Below, in pieces: positions 27,239-37,000 of a DNA stretch of 64,000 bases. Origin of the DNA: Hymenolepis diminuta (Eukaryota; Platyhelminthes; Cestoda; Cyclophyllidea; Hymenolepididae). The number at the start of each line of letters is the position of its first letter. Positions within the stretch are counted from its first letter, which is position 1. The stretch spans positions 254,187 to 318,186 of the forward strand of contig CAADRB010000056.1 of NCBI GenBank assembly GCA_900708905.1, read 5' to 3'. The notes below the pieces were generated by a model. It searched no databases. It worked only from the letters and a program-made list of their open reading frames with translations, and had not been told where the DNA came from. A program made the translations under genes and the position numbers.

Positions 27239-27485
27239 AAATTCGACATATAATCATATTTACGAACCATTAATCACCACAAAGAATATACTGTCTTATG
27301 GTTATAGAAATTTTATTTGAATATCCCGATTGAAACTGGATAATGGAATAGTGCCAATCCGAAACGATAAGTTTCCTACTACAGCATCTTGTTATGATCT
27401 ACTCACCTCTTTAGGACACCGTAACCAACTCTTAGATTCCCTAAGATACAAACTCAACCCGCCAACATACAATAAAAAACGACCC

Positions 27486-27813
27486 TGTACTAACGTAATG
27501 GTCTATCGGGGCCACATTGATCGAATAGATAGAACAGGTCAAGTCACTCATGTCGACAGATCTGTTGGGAGGTGACTTGTCTGCCACCTCCAATTTATTA
27601 ATATGCAAATTAGGTTTATATACAAAACATTTCTTCGTTAGACATCAGTCATGTCTCGTCGGTGTCTCGGTGTGATGGTAGAAATCTGTTTAGATATCTA
27701 TGTACAAGCACGCAAACACAGCGGGACCGTCTGTGGACACTGTAGTGGAGGCCTTATCGCCAGTCAATCATTTCTAATTGCCGGATGTTGATAGACATCT
27801 ACTGGCTATAGCA
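27486..27813 (+). mobile_element. Solo LTR-like element, family A, copy A3
   Basis: A 328-bp element beginning TGTACTAACG and ending GGCTATAGCA. It is flanked by a perfect 5-bp target-site duplication GACCC at 27481-27485 and 27814-27818. Its interior is identical to A1 in inverse orientation. A TTTATATA box (about 27614-27621) lies about 30 bp before a cagtcatg stretch that could be a start region, so the sense strand is probably plus. The octamer ATGCAAAT is at 27602-27609. Confidence 0.88.
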
Positions 27814-27834
27814 GACCCAAGCTACCATTTCAGA

Positions 27835-28015
27835 ATAAGTCGCATGTTTTTCTATGGATAGATCAATTTACATTATGCAAAATTTGTACCCATAACATAA
27901 ATAAACTCGTCCAAATTAAAAGAGGCAGGAATTAAATGGTGGAAAATAAAGAATCTCACACGCAAGAATTATTTTGGTGAAAATTTTATTTTCTTTTATG
28001 TAGCATATCTAAAGG
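27835..28015 (+). repeat. Duplicated flank of the LTR cluster, copy 2
   Basis: Partner of 25975-26160 in direct orientation. It directly precedes the decayed family-A copy at 28030-28212. Confidence 0.5.
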
Positions 28016-28029
28016 CGTTTCAGCTGTTT

Positions 28030-28212
28030 TTCTGTTTGCACGCAGACACCTACACAGATGCCAATAATTATGTGGAGATGTCGATAACAGGGCTTGACTG
28101 ACCCTTATTTATTTATCAATAAATTGAGATGGATGTCTTGCCCATTTCTGTACTGATCTAGCGATATGAGTGCTTTGACTTACTCCTTCCATGTGTACCC
28201 AGGACTTATAAC
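28030..28212 (-). mobile_element. Decayed family-A LTR fragment, copy A4
   Basis: The reverse complement shows the family-A order: TTATAA near the start, then AAGTCAAAGCACTCAT, AGATCAGTAC, GGGCAAG, and CAATTTATTGATAAA. The part beyond about 180 bp is scrambled. No target-site duplication could be recognised. Confidence 0.6.
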
Positions 28213-28400
28213 TTGATTGCAAACACAACCTTAATTTGGCTAATAAAATTTATACACTAAAAATGTTAATCTATATCAGCAAAAAGCAGAGGTAGTTGAC
28301 AATACCTAAGTGACGACACTTCTAACAATTTGAATTCACCCTGTCATTTTTACATCCAAGAGCCCACAACCGAACTCATTTCCTCTCTTAATCGTGTTTC

Positions 28401-28695
28401 TGTTAGAAGAAATGATAATTATTTTCCCCCGCTCCTAATATTTCTTCTACGAATAAAAATGTAATTTCTTTCTTCATGTCCCCACCAACAAAAGACACTT
28501 GATAATTATTCTTATTTGTTTAAGCCGATACCGATTGAGAGTGAGTTTCGTTAATACACCCGTGTTGGCTATAACGTGCCTTCTTATCTGCCGTGGATTA
28601 TTAGCTTCTGTGTTAAATTTCTATATTACCGAATTTTTCAGATTGTTGGCTCTGCTAGATTACTGGCCGAACTCCTAGTTGGTTACGTTATAGCA
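28401..28695 (+). mobile_element. Solo LTR, family B, with target-site duplication
   Basis: A 295-bp element beginning TGTTAGAAGAAATGATAATT and ending GTTATAGCA. A perfect 5-bp target-site duplication GTTTC lies at 28396-28400 and 28696-28700. It matches 3451-3744 over its full length. It has TG...CA ends and no internal domain, which fits a solo LTR left by recombination. The open frame within it (28576-28761) is not a gene. Confidence 0.88.
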
Positions 28696-28700
28696 GTTTC

Positions 28701-30118
28701 ATTCTCCTTAATGATCATCCGGATACTTATTTGTATTCGATGCTTACACTCTAAGTACTAATTCACCCCTCTCTTTGTTCTTTTTCACTTTCACTCAATG
28801 TTAGCTATAAACTTCTACAACGTAATCTTTTAACTACACCTCACTCAGTTAGTATTAATTTCTCTCTCTGTTCAATATTACTGCAGCCACTTCCTATCTC
28901 TAGCACGCACTTCATTACCGTACCTAGCAGCCCACTCTATAGCTTTCACGTCACTTAATTTTATCACTGAATCCTATATTTGGTGACCCTCTGGAACGAG
29001 GCTGTTGCACGATAAATAAAAATCTACAAGATTTCTCCTTCCCACGATTTATAAGCAAGGAAATTAACAGTCATCAAAATTCACAAATTATCTCCAGGGA
29101 AATAGAAGTTTCGGGAATTTGTGAAGAATAAATTCGGTCCTTGTCGAAAAGAAAGTAATCACAGACTTTAAGAGTTAGAATCTGCCGAGGGTTAATCACA
29201 ACTTCTTCAGCAAAATCAGCATCAAATAACAAAGAAATTACAATGGGCTAATAAATTTAACTGTCGGATTATCCATTTATTTCTACTTGATTTTATTCTT
29301 ATTGATTCTATTGTTTAACCTCAGATTATTCCACTATCTAGTAAAGGAAAATTAGAGGCACCGAATAGCGCCCCAAACCAAAATGTAACTATTGATGTCA
29401 AATGACGGTAAAAAGACATATCATACACATTTGTTGAACTTTAATATATTAGTGTAGAAAAGATAAGGCTTAAAATTTTTTGGTGTGCAAAAATCCTTAA
29501 ATTAATTAGGATTTAACGTGTGGAATTTATTATATTAAACGAATGCATTCTATAAAAATAACATATATGCTCAAATCGGATTATAATTAGCACATTAAAA
29601 AAGTACGAATTGCTATAGTTAGAAGAATAATATAAGAATATTATTATTTTGTTGGACCATTCTGCTTAGGGTAAGTTCTCGACAGGCATATTCACCAATG
29701 ATTTTAAATCATGGTAGCTTATTCACCATTAAGAATTACAACATATAATGTAAATTATTTTTAATCATTAACTAATTTCGCGTTTTTAAGTGACTGCATT
29801 TAGGACCGCGTCATGTGAAGGACTCCGAACGTGAGGATTTTATAATTATGCTACCTTATTTTGATCTCAAAGCGCCACATTTTTCCGTTAAACATGGAAC
29901 TTTATTAATGTCCTTCGCCTATATTATATCTGTGCTCCCCTTTTATTTTAAGTACCTGTCAGCTGGTCTCAATATTTTATTTTTGACCTATTAATTAGAT
30001 TAATCCGATGTTAATTTCATTCTAAAATTGATGCTTTTCTCTTTTAAACATTTGTCATCATTGTGATTTTATTGCTTCCTCTTATTTGAAACTTGACAAG
30101 AATATATTTTTTCCCTCC
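28701..30118. other. Spacer upstream of the OTU gene
   Basis: The first 270 bp are pyrimidine-rich and end just before TGGTGACCC at 28981-28989, which matches the 3' end of tRNA-Trp used as primer site by some flatworm LTR elements. The rest is AT-rich and holds the promoter of the OTU gene, without a recognisable motif. Confidence 0.4.
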
Positions 30119-30120
30119 AG
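30103..30120 (+). promoter_or_regulatory. Splice acceptor 11 nt before the OTU start codon
   Basis: A strong pyrimidine tract (ttttttccctccag) ends with AG at 30119-30120, and the ATG follows at 30132. It serves either a 5' UTR intron or spliced-leader trans-splicing. No matching donor can be identified, so trans-splicing is the inference. Confidence 0.5.
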
Positions 30121-30131
30121 TCTAGCTCAAA

Positions 30132-30836
30132 ATGACTAAGAAGACATCTGATCATATAAAAAGGTCTCGTCCACCGTCCATATCATCAGTATCATCCACA
30201 AGTTCATCGGTTAGTACTTCTACTGACGAGTCTGCATCTCAGTTCAATGCCCAACTTTACCCCCTCGGTTTGCGTATTCGCTCCATATCTCCAGATGGAA
30301 ATTGTCTTTTTTCCGCTTTTGCTGATCAACTCTTTGGCGAGCCCCATTGTCATCCTCGACTTCGTCAACAGGCTGTCGAATATCTCAGCAAACACAAACG
30401 TGAAATTAAACCGTTTCTGGGTGACATATCCTACAGCACCATGCTTAACGAGTTAGCCGAATCTGGTACCTATGGTGATCACCTCTCAATCGTCGCTCTA
30501 GCTCGAGTTAAACATGTTGACGTAATCGTCCATAGAATTGGTGAACAACCTCGCCTGGTTGCCCGCGGTTGTTCTGATCCACAGTCCTGCTCACACTCTC
30601 CTCACCATCAAGTTCATCTCGCTCTGGATTTCGAGCATTATTCAAGTGTCAGATTTATCGATGAACCCTCACATGGGCCAGCTGATGTCTTTCTAGATCT
30701 TAGAACGTTGGGAAAAAACGCCGCAAGGTCACACCATCGACATCATCGTCATAGTGAATGTACTAACAATAGCGATTACCATCAGCATCATCGCCACCGT
30801 AAACATCGTCAGCGTATTGCAAGCGGCCAAAAATAA
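30132..30836 (+). CDS. OTUD3-like OTU-family deubiquitinase
   Basis: Single-exon gene of 234 residues. An N-terminal Ser-rich tail (about 15-36) precedes the OTU domain (about 42-178). The catalytic block PDGNCLF holds D55 and C58, and EHYSSVR holds the catalytic H169. The fold resembles OTUD3, with LGLRIRSISPDGNCLFSAF and the GTYGDHLSIVALAR segment. As a family, OTU proteases cleave ubiquitin chains in the cytosol. The C-terminus is a His-rich tail (about 199-226: SHHRHHRHS..., YHQHHRHRKH). A UBA domain, present in vertebrate OTUD3, is absent, and the length is well below the 398 residues of the human protein. It ends 172 bp before the VPS15 start in the same orientation. OTUD3 orthology is likely; another OTUD subfamily is possible. 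Confidence 0.9.
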   Translation: MTKKTSDHIKRSRPPSISSVSSTSSSVSTSTDESASQFNAQLYPLGLRIRSISPDGNCLFSAFADQLFGEPHCHPRLRQQAVEYLSKHKREIKPFLGDISYSTMLNELAESGTYGDHLSIVALARVKHVDVIVHRIGEQPRLVARGCSDPQSCSHSPHHQVHLALDFEHYSSVRFIDEPSHGPADVFLDLRTLGKNAARSHHRHHRHSECTNNSDYHQHHRHRKHRQRIASGQK

Positions 30837-30913
30837 TTGTTCAAATCTCTCTGATTGTCTTTCATTTGCTCTTTGTGACTATGATTGACTTCCTTTTCTC
30901 ATTCTTTTTGCAT

Positions 30914-30919
30914 AATAAA
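30914..30919 (+). terminator. Poly(A) signal of the OTU gene
   Basis: AATAAA 77 bp after the OTU stop codon and 85 bp before the splice acceptor of VPS15. This arrangement, with 3' end signal then acceptor within about 90 bp, is typical of trans-spliced operons. Confidence 0.6.
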
Positions 30920-30988
30920 GCTGTGTTTATCCTTTCTCGTGTTCTTTTTGCAGATTTATTTATTGTATTTTGATAACCTCTGATTTGA

Positions 30989-31004
30989 GAGTCTCTTTTC
31001 GCAG
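30989..31004 (+). promoter_or_regulatory. Splice acceptor 4 nt before the VPS15 start codon
   Basis: The acceptor gtctcttttcgcag ends at 31004 and the ATG begins at 31009. The 5' leader on the exon is just acaa. Such an acceptor with no room for a cis donor other than within or before the OTU gene suggests spliced-leader addition. Confidence 0.5.
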
Positions 31005-31008
31005 ACAA

Positions 31009-34000
31009 ATGGGAAATGAAGCTTGTACAATGTCTTTACCTCAAGTGGCGAGGTGTGAGGATTGTCTGCGAGACCTTCAAGCTAATGTGTATTTTGAGGA
31101 AGAACTTCGCGGGTCTAGATCCTTTAAGGTTGCCAAAGTGAGGTATGTTCATTTCGAAGGGTTTATTTTCTTGTCATTTCCTGCTAGGTGTGATAAGGGA
31201 ATCACTCGACCCAGAAAAGTGATGAAAATATATCAAATTTATAAGTTGGATCCCTTGATTGAGCAGGCGAGGGACTCTCTCCTCCCGTTCTGTCGAAAAG
31301 CCGTAGGAGGCTTCAATTTACTTCCGGTGGAAACGTAAGCTTTTGTGATTATTTCGTGATCCACATTAGAATATATTAAGCTTAATAGAAAGTTTAATTT
31401 AATCTAAATACATGTTAGTGTTATTTCAATTAATTTATTTCATTGTTACCTTATTATATCAAGATTTAGCTTGAATTTAAATTTAAGTTTAATACCTCTT
31501 CTTAGAGGAATTCGTATATTAGATCTCTAGTTATTCTACAGCCTATACCTTCATCTCTCAATCTTCACTACGACAGCAGAATAGAAAGAGAAGACGGTTG
31601 TAACTAGCAAGATTTATTAACGAAGTTCTTCGAGGAGAGAAAAGGTCTAAAGAAGAAATGGTCTAATGGTTCTGAGGCCGAGTGCCGATGCAATTGACAA
31701 GGGTGTGATGAGACGTCCGGAGTAGCGCAGGAAGTGGTGTTTTGAAATGGCGTGATTTTAAGATATAGTTGAGAATTATAGACAATCTAGTTAGGTCAGA
31801 TCTTTTGCAGGTGGTTGACAAGTTAGGTCAGAACGACCCAGTGTTAACAGGGTAGTTTCCTGCATTGATGCAGTTCAAGTTTATTTGATCACGTATTGAA
31901 GACACAAGGGAGTCTCAAATGGCAAACCGAATAGTACGATTGGGCTGACTCACAACAGGGAATATTTGGAAAATATAGGTGAAAATATAATTCGAGAATA
32001 ATTAAATAAAACATAACCACATATCTTAAGATACCTTGGGGTCGCTCTATGAGAAATTGACGTTCTACCACCTCTTCTGTTGCCAGATTTAATCTGTGTG
32101 TTTGGCCGTCCATTTGACTGGGTGTGCGTCGATGAGCGCACGCCTCGTGCCTTCGGCACCTTGACCATTGGTGCACATTAGTATGCTGTTGGATAGTAAC
32201 TTGAATTAACGAGAAAGGCCAAATTTTAGCGTATTATTAAGGTCTTTATGTTTACGATAATTTCGCAGGTTCATGACGGATAAGTATGCCTTCATTAGTC
32301 GAGATTTCGTTGACCAGTCGTTGGCGGAAAGAATTGGAACCCGACCCTTTCTCACTTTTGATGAGAAGCGCTGGATCGCTTTCCAACTTCTCTCGGCTGT
32401 CCAACAGTTGCATTCAATAAAAGCCAATGATACCAAGGTACGTTCTTGGAAGAACTCTTTTATCTTTTTAGATGACATATTTTGTATACAAAGTGCTTGA
32501 GAAATAAGTCTATATTTTAAAAATAAAATATATTTATTAATAACGAATTTCATTTGAAGTCTGCACTGTATATGAGTATTTGGCCGTTGTTGTAGAACCT
32601 GTGGCCTTGTGTTTTGCATTACAGTTCTTGGCAGTATCTGCAACATTCTGAGTAGGTAATTGTAAAATTCTCCTTTATCAACTCTGTATTCAAACCGCTG
32701 CATTTTCTTTTGTGTAGATAATTTGGCACTTTCTCGAATATTTAAATATCAAGAAGTCATTCTTTATCATGCCGTAAAATCCTTATTATCGTTGACTATT
32801 GTTTCTTTTTAATCTAATGAAAACCCAAGTTTATTAGCTGTTAGCTGTTTACCTTCTGGCTTTAAGCTATCTTCATAAAAAAAACAGGGTAGCAGGAGGC
32901 AAAAAATGGATGTTTAGATGGTTAAATTAGGATGATCCAGAAGAGACGTCCAGCTAAGCGGAGTAGGAAGAGGAAATCATGTCTAGTTTAACTGCAGTTA
33001 ACTACTAGACATATGTTTAATTAACGTCAGATTAAAGACCTAGGAAACATCAGTATTGAATTCACCTTAAGGCGGGTAAGATGATTTAAGAAAACCGAGT
33101 TGAAAAGTCGTGATGCTCATATAACAAGTTTACTTTAAAAGTATGATGTCATTTAGTTGAAAGATATCATTGTTAAGTTCCTTATTAGATAATGGATTAA
33201 GTGAATTAGTAATACAAGAGATTTATAGTTTTATTTTCTTTGAATTTTTGAATGAAATCCAAAAGTTTTGAATGTCCCATATTTACCTTGAAGGTTCTCT
33301 TTGCATTACAAATTTCTATGGTCTATCTCTTTTCTAACTTAGAATATAGGTAAATATTTTTTCCGTATTCACACTTTCTCCAAGTCTTGAAAGAAATGGG
33401 AATTTATTTAATGAATTCTCTTTTTCCCTTTAAAGGAACTAACTTCAAACTGTTTTATTTAATTTTAAATGATACCATTTTCCCTATTTGTCACTTTGAT
33501 ATTATCACTCGTAGTAAAGCAATAAAGTTAGAGTTTAAAGTCATTGGGAGCTGTAAAATGCCAAATAAAAATAATGAGGGTGGTCAAGAAAAAGACGAGT
33601 AAGATGTCAGATTATCGAAAAGTATTGCCTCATTTGAATTCCAGATTCACTTTTTTTATTTATTGGATATATGTCCTAATGTTGTAAAGTTTAAAAATCA
33701 GGATTTAACTTCTATGTTCCTGAATGATAGTTTAGACCTTATTGTAAAGTTGAATGATTGCTCACGCCATCTCGAAATATTTATCTCGTCTAACAACCAA
33801 GATGTTAGATGTTTTCATATTTATGATTCTCTTTAATGATTGTAAGCAACCCTAAATTCAATAACGTAGGATAAAGTCTTTCGTTGGGTCAGTTTTCTCT
33901 CATGATAAAATGCACTCTATTTTCTTACTCATGTTCCGTATATCCTCATTTATTTCGCTTTAATAATCAATAGAAAGGCTTTGATATCCTCTTAGAATTG

Positions 34001-37000
34001 TTTGAAAGGTGTTCATTCGATCTTTCTATTGTGGGATATATACCTACCTTGTCATTCTTTCATCTCAATTTGGGTGCATTGAGGCTGGTAATTTACGTTT
34101 AGTAGCTTGGTACTGCGGACGTACCACTTAGCTGTGAGAAACTCTAATGGTGAGTCATAATACATGTTTATTTACAATTTAATGCAAATATCAACCAGCT
34201 ACAAAAATTAACTACTGTGTAAAAATCTCAAGAACTTGACTTTGAATATTTACAGACCGAATTTTAAAATAGATTCAAGTTTATGGGTTAACTATTTGTT
34301 CGTATTAAGCCATGCTTTTGCAAGCATAAAATAATGTTTCTCTGGATCACATGTACTTCTCAGCATATATTCTCACAATTTGATGTCTTTTAAGTGGATT
34401 TAGTGATCGAAATTTCTTGAACAAATCTTAGCTTGTTTCAACTGAACACGGAATTTTTAAGCTTGTGTAACTTGAGATGTACATTTTCTTCTGGTGTCAA
34501 ATATACTGAAACTGATTTCTGAAATACATAATCATGAAGATACAAATGAACGTAAACCTGTCAACCAGTGCCATTGTTACCTAATTGCCTTGACAACTAA
34601 TCTTTAATCTAACTAAAGGTTATAAGTGTCTTGAAGTTGTAATGAACGGGAGGACTAATTATAACTGGAATTCTTGAGGATCCTTCACTTTTTAAGAACG
34701 GAATTTCATTTTTACTTATATAATCTTATTCATTTTCCAAATATTATTTTAATGCGAATATTAAATGATCATTTTTCGACTAAGTGGATCAAAAGAATGA
34801 TAGCATTTTTTCTCAATTGTTGATGTCTTGTCTTAGATTATTTCCTTCAAAAATGATTAAATATAACCATTGTACCTGAAATCTAGTTTCATTTGCTGCA
34901 AACAAACCTCCAACGACTATTGAGATGCTTTAAATCCTAAAGAAATAGGTTGTTGTTGCTGTTAAGATATCGTTTATCATAATTTCAATCTTCTCAGTGG
35001 GTTAAGACTGAGCACCGTCTGCCGGGGTACTTTTTTAGTATAAGTAAGTTAAGTTGATTCTGAATATAGTTGATAGCTAATCTTAACGAGCTCTCGAAAA
35101 TAAAGCCATATATTTTCTAATATGTATAGAGTAATATGATTCCCAAGGTTCACAAGCATAACGACTTCCTTTTCTCTTCCAAAATTTAAGTCAATAAAGA
35201 AAATGCATTTCCTTGTCCAACTATTATAATTTATATTAATTCATAAATAAGCAGATAGTTATGTCTTATATTCCTTCTACTTGTAGCCTCTCTGCCACGG
35301 TGATATCAAACCGCAGAACGTTCTCCTAACCTCCTGGGGCTGGGTCCTCTTAGCCGACCCTGCCCCCTTCAAACCCACACAACTTCCGTCAGACAACCCA
35401 AGTGCATTTACCCACATCTTCGATAGCTCACGGCATCGATTCTGTTACCTGGCGCCTGAACGCTTCATGGATCCACAACATGCGTATATTGGGGCTACCC
35501 GAAGTGGCGCTGGAGGAGATTATGATTGTGCTGAAGGATACAGCTCCGCTCCTGGAGATCTCAACTTGAAGGGCGGGGTGAGTTTTCCCTATAATTTTTG
35601 CTTGGATAACTTTACCTTCAAGGATTTTCGTTTTATCTTACTTCTCTCCTTTTCGATTTTCCGTTTTCCCGATCTCATGTTCGTTTTCGGTTTAGTGTCT
35701 GCTCTCCTCCAAATAGTCAGGCTTGTAATAGTGTTAGCAATACAGACATTACCTTTCACCGTTCTTGTACAAATTCTCCTGAGGTTGGGCTTCAAAACTT
35801 GGAAGACGGGAATTGACCTTTTGGGGCCGGGCTAGACCAGTCGTATTATAAATTTTGAAAAATTGTTTAATCCTAGTTGTCTTTTGTATGACGCAAAGCA
35901 TTCAGAAGTGGAAATTTGATTTTATTGCATTGAAGAGATTTGGCAAGCTAGTTCTATTGAGGTAGTTGTCTGGTAACTGGGTTAAGTTATCTCGAACTGG
36001 ACACATTTCGCATAATATTATTGTCGTGTATATCAATATTATGTTGTTATTATTTATTATTAAGCTTGTTAACTGTATACAATCTATTTCCTTCATATAA
36101 CCTTTCCAATCTAACGTAGGTCAGTTTGGTTTTTTTGGCCTGGTAAGTTAGCATTGTATAGCTAACACAATGACGTTGGTTCTACAGTTTTGTTTAACTA
36201 TTTTGATAACGGAATACGTTAATCAGTTTCTTACATATGTAAAATTTTAGGCATTTTTCATTTCACAGACTTCAAGAAACGACGATGATGACTGTCAAGT
36301 CACCATCGGTGAAGTAGCTGACGAGAATCTGGAGTTTTCTGGTGATGAAGACATCATTTTCAAACATCATCAAAGCTCTCCAGTGACTGCGGATATTCCT
36401 GTTGCAAAGCATATTCCACCAAGTTCCGGAAATTTATCGGATGAAAACCAAACTCTTCACCGTCCTCGATTAACCTCCGGATCTATGCTGAATGTGGTGG
36501 AGGGTTCTATCATTTTGGATTCCAATGATAAACCTCTGTTACCCTCTATGGATTTATTCTCTGTAGGGTAAGTTTCAATTTTTTTAATATTCTCCCTCGG
36601 TAACGTGGGTTTTTAAACGCGATATTATTTTTACTCTGCAGCTGTGTTCTCCTGGAGCTTTTTACAGATGGAACAGTGCCTTTTAAGCTCTCTGATATGC
36701 TTCATTATCGACGTAGTCAGAATGAGGAAATAGGAAAATTACTTGATTCTGTTTCGGACGCCAATGCTCGAGTAAGTTTATTCAATAGACTTGTATCACT
36801 TTTTTTTGTTTGGGTGAAATTTAACCAGTGAAATAATAGTACTGCTAATATTTGAACTAATAGAATACTGTTTCCACAAATGGTATTTCTTTTAATAGAA
36901 AATTTTCTTGAAATTTTTTGCAGTGGAAATCTATATATACTGATATGATTTTTCGTACTCAACTTATCTAAGAAGCGTGATTTTTTTGTATTATCTCGGG

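Noticed and set aside
28576..28761. 61-codon hydrophobic open frame
   Set aside because: It lies across the right end of the family-B solo LTR.
30970..31008. Upstream in-frame ATG giving 13 more residues to VPS15
   Set aside because: It lies before the splice acceptor at 31004. Starting at 31009 gives the conserved MGN myristoylation end.
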